NCBI GenBank assembly: GCA_009782215.1
Contig: WRKO01000001.1
Span: 1 to 64,000, forward strand
Length of the DNA stretch: 64,000 bases
From: Oscillospiraceae bacterium
Lineage (GTDB): Bacteria > Bacillota > Clostridia > Oscillospirales > UBA929
Reading direction: 5' to 3'
Shown here: positions 36,725 through 44,245 of the stretch, piece by piece
Numbering within the stretch: position 1 is the first letter of the stretch
How the letters are laid out: each line of letters begins with the position of its first letter
The notes under the pieces: model-generated
What the model was told of the DNA's origin: nothing
The model's database searches: none
Seen by the model: only the letters and a program-made list of their open reading frames with translations
Position numbers and translations under genes: made by a program

Positions 36725-38422
36725 TCATAGATATTTCTTCATCTGATGGATGGCGTTTTTCTCAAGCCTTGATACTTGGGCTTGGGAGATACCTATCTCG
36801 CTTAACGAAGGGCGGCCTCCGGGCTTAACCTCCGAAACGTAGTCCCTGCCCACGGTCAGGGCGATTTCCAACCGGAGATGGCGTTTGTCGCCGCCTATCT
36901 TGCGGACGGTAATCCTGTCAAGGAGGGCGGAGGTCATCTCGCCGGTGAGCTGGCCTGTGTCCGCCAGTTCCCGTTCCATAAACGCCCGCAATCGCTCGTT
37001 GCTCTGCTTGTTGAGCGCGGTCAGGCGGGCGTTTTCCTCCTGCTCGGCAATCTCCGCCTCCAGCTTGGAGACCGCGCGGGATAGGTCGCCGTTCCGGCGG
37101 ACGAACTCGGCTTTGTCAATGACTCCGTCGAGCAGCAAATCAAGCAGTGCGTCTTTTTTCGCCAGATGCTTGGCAATCTCCTTCCGTAGGGCGCCGATTT
37201 CCCTGCCGCAGCCGCCGGCGTCTATGGACTCGTAGATACGCAGCAAGCCGTTGATGATATTGTCTTTATTGCCATATACGTCTTGAAAAACCCCGCCCAA
37301 AATCCCGTACAGCTCCTTGGAATACAGCGTCGGGCTGTCGCAGCCGTCCGCCTTGCCCTTTTGCCGGTACAGCTTGCAGTTCCAGACCTCCTGCTCGCCG
37401 TTTTTCTTGCTTTTGTAAACATGACGGTGATACGCCGTGCCGTGGTCGCCGCAGAAAATCTTGCCGGACAGCGCGTATCTGGACTGACAGGCTTGCGCGT
37501 GCTTCTTGGACATCGCGCTCCGTTCCCGATAAAGCCTGTTGGCCTCCTCCCATATATCCTCAGAAACGATGGCGGGGATGGCTTCTGTCTTGTACACGTT
37601 CCATTCCTCCGGGGGCATACGGATGCGCTTCCGGTTTCTGTAGTCAAGGGAGACGGTCTTGCCGGAGCAGTAATACCCTTTATATTTCGGGTTGGTAATC
37701 ACGCTCTTCACCGTTTCCGGGGAGAGCATTTTGCCGGTGAACGGGCTTAACATCCCCTCATGTTCCAGTTCCCGCGCGATTCGCCTGATGCCGAAACGCC
37801 CCTGAACATACAGCTCAAAAATCCGCCGGACAATCTTAGCCTGCTCCTCGTTGACGGTCAGGACGCCGTCCGCTTTGCCGTAGCCGAGCATATTGTTCTG
37901 TCCCAGCACGCGCCCGCGCTCTATCGACCGTTTATATCCGAATCGAAGCCGTTCGGAGAGCTTGCGCACCTCGTCTTGCGCGATGCTCGCCATAATTGTC
38001 AGGCGCAGCTCCGCGTCCGGGTGGAGCGTGTTGATATTGTCCGATTGAAAAAACACGCCGACGCCGTGGCCGAGCAGCTCGCGGGTGTATTGGATGCTGT
38101 CGAGCGTGTCGCGCGCGAAACGGCTGATTTCCTTGGTGACGATTAAGTCAAACCCGCCGTTTTTCCCGTCCCGAATCATCCGCAGAAACCCGTCGCGCTT
38201 GAGCGCGCTGGCGCCGCTGACGCCCTCGTCTATATAGCCGCCGGCGTATGTCCACGCGCTGTTTTTTTTGATGTAGTCCTCAAAGTAATATACTTGGTTG
38301 TCCAGCGAGTTCAACTGCTCCGCTTTCTCGGTGGATACGCGGGCATAGTAAACGACGCGCAGCGGCAAGTCAAAAATCGGCTTGCCGCCGCTGATGTGCC
38401 GGCGCATGGTCAGTAAATCCAT
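36725..38422 (-). CDS. large serine recombinase with sigma-G-like C-terminal tail
   Basis: A 565-residue site-specific recombinase. The resolvase catalytic domain (about 20-165) has nucleophile Ser30 in YYARVSTEKAEQ and SRFARDTLDSI. A recombinase domain follows (GYGKADGVLTVNEEQAKIVR), then a zinc-ribbon region (CGDHGTAYH, with WNCKLYRQKGKADGC) and a coiled coil (LSRAVSKLEAEIAEQEENAR). The last 25 residues, with EIGISQAQVSRLEK, match the end of sporulation sigma factor SigG rather than a recombinase. The ATG at 38422 has GAGGTGACGAT upstream. No element boundaries or sigG 5' part are visible nearby. Confidence 0.92.
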   Translation of the reverse strand: MDLLTMRRHISGGKPIFDLPLRVVYYARVSTEKAEQLNSLDNQVYYFEDYIKKNSAWTYAGGYIDEGVSGASALKRDGFLRMIRDGKNGGFDLIVTKEISRFARDTLDSIQYTRELLGHGVGVFFQSDNINTLHPDAELRLTIMASIAQDEVRKLSERLRFGYKRSIERGRVLGQNNMLGYGKADGVLTVNEEQAKIVRRIFELYVQGRFGIRRIARELEHEGMLSPFTGKMLSPETVKSVITNPKYKGYYCSGKTVSLDYRNRKRIRMPPEEWNVYKTEAIPAIVSEDIWEEANRLYRERSAMSKKHAQACQSRYALSGKIFCGDHGTAYHRHVYKSKKNGEQEVWNCKLYRQKGKADGCDSPTLYSKELYGILGGVFQDVYGNKDNIINGLLRIYESIDAGGCGREIGALRKEIAKHLAKKDALLDLLLDGVIDKAEFVRRNGDLSRAVSKLEAEIAEQEENARLTALNKQSNERLRAFMERELADTGQLTGEMTSALLDRITVRKIGGDKRHLRLEIALTVGRDYVSEVKPGGRPSLSEIGISQAQVSRLEKNAIHQMKKYL

Positions 38423-38435
38423 ATCGTCACCTCAA

Positions 38436-38600
38436 TCATTGCATTTCGATATGGGTCATTATACTACAATCCGCGTATTTTGTCAAACGGCCAACCAATA
38501 TCCCGTTCGCCGCCGCGTATACGCCGCGCGGGATTTGCTTCGCGTCGTAAAGCCTTTTGTTGAGAATGAGCTGCATTTTAACCATAGCGGTGTTTTCCAT
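38436..38600 (-). CDS. small SHOCT-like protein upstream of the recombinase
   Basis: A 54-residue ORF with a strong GGAGG 5 nt before the ATG at 38600. The core MQLILNKRLYDAKQIPRGVY followed by AANGILVGRL resembles SHOCT-type short domains (Leu-rich helix, Asp/Gly-Ile-Pro turn, second helix). It ends 13 bp before the recombinase start and its last codons contain the recombinase promoter. The ORF is short, but the ribosome binding site, spacing and regular codon use support it. Possibly a recombination accessory factor (inference). Confidence 0.65.
   Translation of the reverse strand: MENTAMVKMQLILNKRLYDAKQIPRGVYAAANGILVGRLTKYADCSIMTHIEMQ
38458..38486 (-). promoter_or_regulatory. consensus sigma-A promoter of the recombinase
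   Basis: On the minus strand a perfect TTGACA (38486-38481), a 17-bp spacer and a perfect TATAAT (38463-38458), lying within the 3' end of the small upstream ORF. The transcript start would be near 38451. Confidence 0.85.
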
Positions 38601-38686
38601 CATGTCCTCCGTTTTGCGGGATACCCTCAGTATGCCCAAAAGAGACGAACGGTTAAACAAAGAGCGGCGGCGTGTGAAAATCTTTA

Positions 38687-38714
38687 TTGACTTTTCGCGG
38701 CTTTGGAGTATAAT
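38687..38714 (+). promoter_or_regulatory. sigma-A promoter of the phosphopantetheinyl transferase
   Basis: TTGACT (38687-38692), a 16-bp spacer and a perfect TATAAT (38709-38714). The transcript start is near 38721, about 50 bp before the ATG at 38772. Confidence 0.8.
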
Positions 38715-38771
38715 ACGAATGTGCCGAAAGGCGCGAAACGACGGGAGCATCGAATCATTTTGCGGAGATGT

Positions 38772-39383
38772 ATGCTGTATCTCATTGACGATATAACCGG
38801 CTTGGACGACGGCTTTGCGGAGCGGGCGGCTCCGTTGCTGTCGGCGGAGCGGCGGGCAAAAGCGCTTGCTTACCGTTTCCCGCGTGACCAAACGCTCTCC
38901 GCCGCCGTCTATCTGCTGCTGCGGATGGCCTTGGCGGAACAGAGCGGCATTGACGCCCCCCCGGAGTTCGCTTACGGGGAGAACGGCAAGCCGTTTTTGA
39001 AGGCCCATCCGCACATACACTTCAGCCTCAGCCATTGCCGCCGCGCCGCCGCCTGCGCGGTATCGGACGCCGTAGTCGGCGTGGACGTGCAGGCTATCGC
39101 GCCCGTGCCGGATAAGCTGGCCCGCCGCGTCCTCACGCCGGAGGAGTACGCGGCGTATGTGGCGTCGCCCCGCCCGGACGAGCTTTTTTGCGAATTTTGG
39201 GTCAGAAAAGAAAGCCTGTTAAAGCAAACAGGCCTTGGCGTCGCGACGGATTTGTCAAAAATCCCGGCGGGGAACACAGGCTGGCTTTTCAAAGGCGAGG
39301 GCTACTATGGCTGCGTAACCGCCCCGCCCGCAGCACTTCGCCGCGTCAGCGCGGCGGAACTTCCGGGCTTTGCCGGGGCGTAA
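38772..39383 (+). CDS. 4'-phosphopantetheinyl transferase superfamily protein
   Basis: About 203 residues. It transfers 4'-phosphopantetheine from CoA to a carrier-protein serine. The family signatures are VVGVDVQAI (Mg2+-binding Asp residues) and FCEFWVRKESLLKQTG (WxxKE(S/A)xxK). FSLSHCRRAAACAV is the conserved SHS-type region, and the size is that of Sfp/Gsp-type rather than AcpS. The start ATG follows GGAGATGT. No carrier protein, NRPS or PKS gene is in the window, so its partner is unknown. Confidence 0.9.
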   Translation: MLYLIDDITGLDDGFAERAAPLLSAERRAKALAYRFPRDQTLSAAVYLLLRMALAEQSGIDAPPEFAYGENGKPFLKAHPHIHFSLSHCRRAAACAVSDAVVGVDVQAIAPVPDKLARRVLTPEEYAAYVASPRPDELFCEFWVRKESLLKQTGLGVATDLSKIPAGNTGWLFKGEGYYGCVTAPPAALRRVSAAELPGFAGA

Positions 39384-39416
39384 GGGCGCGTCCGGCCGAT
39401 ATTTATGCGTAGTCAC

Positions 39417-39542
39417 CAAAAGGTAAAACTCATTACCGTTGGCAAGCAGCCCGACGCCACGGATGTACTTGGAAACAGATGAATCCCATATGTCAAGGCT
39501 GACGTTCGCGCCGTCCCAGACATGGGTTTTGGTGGCGTTATC
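39417..39542 (-). pseudogene. RHS/YD-repeat core fragment (N-terminal side of a repeat)
   Basis: Minus-strand translation gives DNATKTHVWDGANVSLDIWD and KYIRGVGLLANGNEFYLL, the typical RHS-repeat core motif (THVWDGxN, YxRGxxLxxxxxxxYL). It has no start. It begins inside the last codons of the membrane protein gene and decays after FYLL, where an intact gene would continue with NTHGDV-type sequence. Clearly a remnant. Confidence 0.75.
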
Positions 39543-39984
39543 CGTTGTCTTGCTGTGCCGCCTTTCGTAAAAGTAACATTCTCATAAAAAGAAGTCCCAC
39601 AAGCACGGTAGCAATATACAGTGTTAAAACAACAGGATAGTTATAGACCCCTCTTGATTCTGGACAAATCACCATCGTCACGATGTCCACCAATGTGAAT
39701 AACCCACTAACAATCAAATAAATCAAACTAATTTTAGTTACAAAAATTTTAGTTATTTTTCTCTTTTCTGCATAAACATTTACCGCTAATAGTATCCCTA
39801 ATATTGACGAAATAAATGCAATAATTAAGGTGGCTATGCTAGTAGTATTTATGTGCTCAAATTCAAACGACCGTCCAATAAAAAGGGTGTAGAGTCTTAT
39901 CAGAAAGAAAAAAATTAAGAAAGAGCAAAGAGCCAATAATCCCATAAAACTCCAAACACCAGCTTTTTTTGTTGGTTTAGCCAA
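39538..39984 (-). CDS. AT-rich four-TM membrane protein between RHS remnants
   Basis: A 148-residue protein with four hydrophobic segments (WSFMGLLALCSFLIFFFLI, IATLIIAFISSILGILLAV, ISLIYLIVSGLFTLVDIV and YPVVLTLYIATVLVGLLFM). The start is a TTG at 39984 after AGGAGTGATTTAA. Its base composition is much more AT-rich than the genes around it, which indicates recent acquisition. It is sandwiched between two RHS core fragments, the place where AT-rich toxin/immunity modules sit in polymorphic toxin loci, so an immunity-like role is possible (inference only). Confidence 0.65.
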   Translation of the reverse strand: MAKPTKKAGVWSFMGLLALCSFLIFFFLIRLYTLFIGRSFEFEHINTTSIATLIIAFISSILGILLAVNVYAEKRKITKIFVTKISLIYLIVSGLFTLVDIVTMVICPESRGVYNYPVVLTLYIATVLVGLLFMRMLLLRKAAQQDNG

Positions 39985-40048
39985 TTAAATCACTCCTAAT
40001 ATTATCTACATACGAGCGTATTGAAGTTCAACACGCTTTGCCGTATCA

Positions 40049-40162
40049 TTACACTACCCGCAGATAATACGTCCCCGTCTCAGCATCGAAATACTCCCCG
40101 CAGTACCGCCACGGGTTAGCGTCGCTCACGTCGGGGTCGCGCTCAACGCCGAACGCATCGCG
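40049..40162 (-). pseudogene. RHS repeat-associated core fragment (C-terminal signature)
   Basis: Minus-strand translation gives RDAFGVERDPDVSDANPWRY, CGEYFDAETGTYYLR and then a stop. This is the well-known end of the RHS core (DAFG...NPxRYxGEYxDxETGxYYLRARYYDP) with the final part lost. It is in frame with, and directly after, the TAG of the MBL gene. No start codon; remnant. Confidence 0.8.
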
Positions 40163-40750
40163 CTACAGTTCTATCTCCTGTTTCGGTTCCACCATCAGCT
40201 TGTTTGGCGCGTCCCATTGCTCCGCGATTTCGCGGAATGGGTCTCCGGGCTTGAGGTGGATGAGGATGTTGCGCTTCGCGCCAATCAATCGGGCGCACTC
40301 GGCGGCTTCGGCAGGGGACATATTGTATACGCCGTCGCCGCAGAGCAGGGCATAGTCAAGCCCCAACGCGGCAAAGGTCTCCATCTGCCCGGTTTTGGAA
40401 GTGTCCCCGCTCGCGTAGAGCTTCACGCCGTCAAGGGTGATGATGAATCCGACGCACTCGGCGGGGTTGTGGTTCTGGTTCGCCGCTTCCACGGCTTGAA
40501 TCAAAATTCCGCCGATGTCGAAGCTGTTGTGACTGCCGCCCATGAGGGCTTCTGCGTTTGTGATAATTCGGCACCCCGGCTTTTGGGCGCAGAGCTTGAC
40601 TTGGTTGTGGTCGTGATGCTGATGGGTGACGAGGATAACGTCGGCCGGGACATCGTAGCCGTCCCCGGCGTACGGGTCAACATAGACGACGCGCCCGTCG
40701 TCGGCGGTCAGGCGGAAGCTGCCGTGACCTTGATAATAGAGCTTCGGCAT
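40163..40750 (-). CDS. MBL-fold metallohydrolase (UlaG-like)
   Basis: A 195-residue metallo-beta-lactamase-fold protein. THQHHDH at residues 42-48 is the HxHxDH metal motif, and YASGDTSKTGQM and ILIHLKPGD supply later ligands. The opening LYYQGHGSFRLTADDG is the hallmark of the short UlaG/YtkL group of hydrolases. The start is the ATG at 40750 after GGAGGGATAAACCT; an in-frame start 27 bp upstream lacks a site. The substrate is unknown. Confidence 0.9.
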   Translation of the reverse strand: MPKLYYQGHGSFRLTADDGRVVYVDPYAGDGYDVPADVILVTHQHHDHNQVKLCAQKPGCRIITNAEALMGGSHNSFDIGGILIQAVEAANQNHNPAECVGFIITLDGVKLYASGDTSKTGQMETFAALGLDYALLCGDGVYNMSPAEAAECARLIGAKRNILIHLKPGDPFREIAEQWDAPNKLMVEPKQEIEL

Positions 40751-40794
40751 AGGTTTATCCCTCCGGCGCGGTGTCAAAGACAGCGCGCATGTAT

Positions 40795-41199
40795 TTAAGC
40801 GCGGCGGCTTTGGATATACTCCCCGACCTTCTTGTCCTCCACGGTGATGTGGTTGATGACCCAGTCCACGAGGGACTTGTTGAGCTTTCCCACAAGCGCG
40901 ATGGACGGGCCGGTTTGCTCGTATTCCTTCACCAAGGCTGAGACGGACGCGAGGAACTGCGCGTGGAGCCGCTTGTGCGCAATCATCCCCGGATAGGCGT
41001 ACTCCGCCTGCAACCGTTCCTCTTCGGTGAAATGCTCCTTTGTGTAGGAGATGACAAACGCCAGCGTCGGGTCGATTTTCTCGCGTCCCTGACCCTTTTT
41101 GCAGGCAGCCATAAGCTCGTCAATCGCGCCGACCAGCTTTTTATGCTGTCCGTCAATCTTAGGAACACCCACCAGCAGCGAATCTTTCCAGTACGTCAT
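40795..41199 (-). CDS. bacteriohemerythrin
   Basis: A 134-residue non-haem di-iron O2-binding protein. The ligand set is complete: His19 (DGQHKKLV), His56 and Glu60 (EHFTEEE), His75 and His79 (HKRLH), His117 and Asp122 (NHITVED). In anaerobes these proteins bind or sense O2 and may pass it to detoxifying enzymes. The ATG at 41199 follows GGGAGGGTTTCCGT. It is near the flavodiiron/superoxide reductase genes, fitting oxygen defence. Confidence 0.94.
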   Translation of the reverse strand: MTYWKDSLLVGVPKIDGQHKKLVGAIDELMAACKKGQGREKIDPTLAFVISYTKEHFTEEERLQAEYAYPGMIAHKRLHAQFLASVSALVKEYEQTGPSIALVGKLNKSLVDWVINHITVEDKKVGEYIQSRRA

Positions 41200-41254
41200 A
41201 CGGAAACCCTCCCTATTAGTATAATTACAGATACAGCAAACAGGCGCTTGGCTA

Positions 41255-41716
41255 TCAGCGCGTTTTCAGTTTGCGGCGTTGTCCGCCGCAAATCCATTCG
41301 GCTCTTTGCTCGTCGGTTTCGAGGAGCAGCGCCGGGACGGGGGCGGGCTTTTGGTTTTCGTCAAGCGCCACCATGACGACATACGCCCTGTTAATCATCG
41401 TGCGTTCACCGTGCAGATTTTCGGCGTATGTATCCACGCGCACTTCCATCGACGTGCGTCCCGTGAAGGTAATGCGGCCAATCAGCACAACGGTTTCGTT
41501 GGCATAGGCCGGCGCCTTGAAGTTGAGGTCTTCAATGGAAACCGTGGTTACCTCCCGGCCGGAATGGCGTCTCGCGGCGACGGCGGCGACAATGTCAATC
41601 CACTCAACCAGCCGCCCGCCGAACAGCCGCCCGTAACCGTTGGTGTCCCCCGGCATGATAATCTGCACCTGTTCGGTCAGGGATTCGGAACTCCGCTTGG
41701 CTCTTAAATCCGGCAT
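41255..41716 (-). CDS. acyl-CoA thioesterase, hotdog fold
   Basis: A 153-residue hotdog-fold thioesterase of the YciA/BFIT type. GDTNGYGRLFGGRLVEWIDI holds the conserved Asn-Gly-Gly active-site region at the start of the long helix, and VSIEDLNFKAPAYANETVVL is the second conserved block. It hydrolyses acyl-CoA to acid and CoA. It starts 2 bp after the superoxide reductase stop with a weak ribosome binding site (TAAGG), suggesting coupling. Confidence 0.9.
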   Translation of the reverse strand: MPDLRAKRSSESLTEQVQIIMPGDTNGYGRLFGGRLVEWIDIVAAVAARRHSGREVTTVSIEDLNFKAPAYANETVVLIGRITFTGRTSMEVRVDTYAENLHGERTMINRAYVVMVALDENQKPAPVPALLLETDEQRAEWICGGQRRKLKTR

Positions 41717-41718
41717 CC

Positions 41719-42102
41719 TTACAGGTCAACCGCCCATAATCCGTGCAGGTTGCAGTACGCGTAAACAGCCACCGGCGTATCGTTTGCCAAGCTGAACTCC
41801 AGCGCCGGTTCTTCGCCGACCTTGAGCTGTTTGCGCTGGCCGCCGCGCTCGGTTTCCACATACACAAAGGTGATATGGTGCGCCTCCTCCATCGGGTGGG
41901 GGACGCTGCCTACGCGCACGCTGACGCTGCCGCCTGATACGGAAACGTCGGGCAGATGCTTCTCGGTGCTGGCTTCCACGGTATTGGGGGTGAGTACCGC
42001 CATCTCCTCGCCGCAGCATACCATCGGCACGGCCTTGTCTTTGATGACCCCGGCCATATTACCGCAATACTTGCAAAATACAAACTTTTGTCTGCTTTTC
42101 AT
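41719..42102 (-). CDS. dfx: desulfoferrodoxin (2Fe superoxide reductase)
   Basis: 127 residues, cytoplasmic. It reduces superoxide to H2O2 without forming O2. Centre I (Fe-Cys4) ligands are Cys10, Cys13, Cys29 and Cys30 (FCKYC and VCCGEEM). Centre II (Fe-His4Cys) ligands are His49, His69, His75, Cys117 and His120 (HPMEEAHHI, CNLHG), with the conserved Glu47-Lys48 pair. All key residues are intact. The ATG at 42102 follows AAGGAGAGAGACAC, just after rubredoxin, its usual electron donor. Confidence 0.96.
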   Translation of the reverse strand: MKSRQKFVFCKYCGNMAGVIKDKAVPMVCCGEEMAVLTPNTVEASTEKHLPDVSVSGGSVSVRVGSVPHPMEEAHHITFVYVETERGGQRKQLKVGEEPALEFSLANDTPVAVYAYCNLHGLWAVDL

Positions 42103-42141
42103 GTGTCTCTCTCCTTTTTCGCTGAATGTTGGGGCCTCCGG

Positions 42142-42294
42142 TCATATCTCGGTGAATACTTCCTTGCCCAGACCGCAGAGGGGACATACGAAATCCTCCG
42201 GGACGTCGGCCCATTTGGTGCCGGGGGCGATCCCGCTGTTCGGTTCCCCGGCGGCCTCGTCATAGACGTACCCGCATACACACTCGAACTTCAT
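42142..42294 (-). CDS. rubredoxin with shortened first cysteine knuckle
   Basis: A 50-residue one-electron carrier. It has ECVCGYVYD, [12 protein letters not shown] and [11 protein letters not shown], the rubredoxin pattern. The first pair is Cys-x-Cys-Gly (Cys5, Cys7) where nearly all rubredoxins have Cys-x-x-Cys-Gly; the second (CPLCG) is normal. The ATG at 42294 follows AAAGGAGAAACAAAGC. It lies between the flavodiiron gene and dfx, 25 bp after the former, so it probably donates electrons to superoxide reductase. Confidence 0.92.
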   Translation of the reverse strand: MKFECVCGYVYDEAAGEPNSGIAPGTKWADVPEDFVCPLCGLGKEVFTEI

Positions 42295-42319
42295 GCTTTG
42301 TTTCTCCTTTCCGTAATGA

Positions 42320-44173
42320 TTAGATTTTTTCAAAGTCTTCCGCGCCGTGTTTGCACAGAGGACAAATGAAATCACTTGGCAGGGGGTCTCCCTCGTAGAC
42401 ATACCCGCATATCTTGCAGACGTAGCCTTTCTTTTGCCCCGCGGACGCTTGCGGCTTCGGCTTGATATGGTCAAAGTAATACTGATAGGTCACGCTCGGC
42501 TCGCCGGACAGGACAAACGCCTGCGTCACCTCGGCGACAAACAGCGTGTGGGTGCCGTAATCATAGGCTTCCGCCACCTTCGCGGCGATGACGCCGTTGG
42601 TGTATTCCGGCAGATATCTCACGCCGTTGGCGGCGCGGTCGCCGTAGGCGCAGCCTTCAAACTTGTCGGCGTCTTTGCCGCTACGGAACCCGAATTGCTC
42701 AAAGATACGGAACGGCACGCTTTCGGTCAGCATAGAGAGGGCGAACTCGCCCGTTTTTTGAATCATGTCGCGGGTGAGGTTGGCGTTGTTCACGGTGACG
42801 GATATCCGCAGCGGCGTCTCGGTAATCTGGGCGGCGGTGTTGACGATGCAGCCATTGTCCTTCTCCCCGTCCCTCGCCGTCAGCACAAACAGGCCGTAGG
42901 AGATTTTGAACATTGCGGAGTAGTCGATTTTCCCCGCGGCCGGGGCGTCGCTTTGCGCGGAAACGGCCGCCTTTGCGGGGAAAGCGGCGGCGATGGCGTC
43001 CGTCATCGCGTCAATCTCCGCGAGCTGGGAGGGTTTCAGGCTTGACGCGATGCTGAGCTGCTTTTCGATGAAGCGTATGTTTTTACATTTCTCAAATTTC
43101 CCGCGAATCAGCCCACCGCTGGCTGCGGCCCACGAGCCGTTCTCGATGACGGCCACGGTGCGGTTCTGGATGTTATGCGCCGTCAAATCGTTGATAAGGT
43201 CTTCCATCGCGACGAATATGCCCGCGTTGTATGTCGTTGAGGCGAAAACAAAATGGCTCCATCTGAACGCCGCCGATACGATTTCCGACGACGGGGTGAC
43301 GGAGACGTCGTACATCACCGTTTGAATGCCCTTGTCCCGCAAGCGGCAAGCGAGGATTTCCGCCGCGTTTTCAGTGTTGCCGTATACCGAGGCGTAGGCA
43401 ATCATAACCCCAAGCTCTTCGGGCTGATAATCGCTCCAAAGGACGTATTTGGAGACGATGTTCCCGATGTTTCTCCTCCACACAAAGCCGTGGAGAGGGC
43501 AAATCATACCAATGTCAAGGGCGGAGGCTTTGCCGAGGAGCGCCTGTACCTGCACCCCGTACTTCCCCACGATGTTTGCGTAATAGCGCCTCGCTTCGCC
43601 CATGTAGTCCCTGTCAAAGTCCACTTCGTCGGCGAACAGCGCGCCGTTCAGGGCGCCGAAGCTGCCGAACGCGTCGGCGGAAAAGAGAATTTTGTCTGTA
43701 GAATCATATGTAACCATGACCTCGGGCCAATGCACCATCGGCGCCATGACAAAATGAAGGGTGTGCCGCCCGGTGTTCAGCGTGTCGCCCTCCTTGACAA
43801 CCATCACCCGGGCGTCCATGTCAAACTGGTGGAACTGCTTGATAAACGCCAGCGTTTTCGCGTTGCACACGATTTGCATCTCCGGGTACATGTCCATTAA
43901 ATCCATAATCGCCGCCGAATGGTCCGGCTCCATATGCTGCACGATGAGGTAATCCGGTTTGCGCCCCGCAAGTGCGTAGGCGAGATTTTCCAAAAATCTG
44001 TGCCGCACCGCTTTATCAACGGTGTCGAACAGCACGGTTTTTTCATCCGTCAAGAGATATGAATTATACGACACCCCGCCCGGTACGGAATAAATCCCCT
44101 CGAACATAGCCAGCCGGCGGTCATTGGCTCCGACCCACAGCAAATCATCCGTGACTTTTTTAACGCAATACAT
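42320..44173 (-). CDS. flavodiiron protein fused to flavin reductase and rubredoxin
   Basis: A 617-residue O2/NO reductase. The metallo-beta-lactamase-like di-iron domain has ligands His80, Glu82, Asp84, His85 (HMEPDH), His148, Asp167 and His228. A flavodoxin domain (about 254-395) has the FMN loop [11 protein letters not shown]. An NADH:flavin-reductase domain follows (about 418-575), then a C-terminal rubredoxin ([18 protein letters not shown]). It looks like FprA joined to Hrb (flavin reductase-rubredoxin) of Moorella-type anaerobes, making an NAD(P)H-to-O2/NO chain in one polypeptide. The ATG at 44173 opens the rubredoxin-dfx-thioesterase run. Confidence 0.95.
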   Translation of the reverse strand: MYCVKKVTDDLLWVGANDRRLAMFEGIYSVPGGVSYNSYLLTDEKTVLFDTVDKAVRHRFLENLAYALAGRKPDYLIVQHMEPDHSAAIMDLMDMYPEMQIVCNAKTLAFIKQFHQFDMDARVMVVKEGDTLNTGRHTLHFVMAPMVHWPEVMVTYDSTDKILFSADAFGSFGALNGALFADEVDFDRDYMGEARRYYANIVGKYGVQVQALLGKASALDIGMICPLHGFVWRRNIGNIVSKYVLWSDYQPEELGVMIAYASVYGNTENAAEILACRLRDKGIQTVMYDVSVTPSSEIVSAAFRWSHFVFASTTYNAGIFVAMEDLINDLTAHNIQNRTVAVIENGSWAAASGGLIRGKFEKCKNIRFIEKQLSIASSLKPSQLAEIDAMTDAIAAAFPAKAAVSAQSDAPAAGKIDYSAMFKISYGLFVLTARDGEKDNGCIVNTAAQITETPLRISVTVNNANLTRDMIQKTGEFALSMLTESVPFRIFEQFGFRSGKDADKFEGCAYGDRAANGVRYLPEYTNGVIAAKVAEAYDYGTHTLFVAEVTQAFVLSGEPSVTYQYYFDHIKPKPQASAGQKKGYVCKICGYVYEGDPLPSDFICPLCKHGAEDFEKI

Positions 44174-44203
44174 ACAACCTCATCCTTCTCCGATAATAAC
44201 ACC

Positions 44204-44209
44204 AGTATA
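44204..44209 (-). promoter_or_regulatory. extended -10 element before the flavodiiron gene
   Basis: On the minus strand TGG-TATACT (the -10 hexamer at 44209-44204) forms an extended -10; the -35 region is poorly matched. It lies about 30 bp upstream of the ATG. Confidence 0.5.
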
Positions 44210-44245
44210 CCACATTTCCGCAAAGATTTCCACAACTATTTGGTT

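Noticed and set aside
36710..36725. AGCCT-TCGCGG-AGGCT hairpin as bidirectional terminator between the glycosyltransferase and recombinase genes
   Set aside because: The stem is only 5 bp with no U-tract on either strand.
38601..39035. Upstream extension of the small minus-strand ORF through the PPTase gene
   Set aside because: It runs antisense to a conserved enzyme; the strong GGAGG before 38600 marks the real start.
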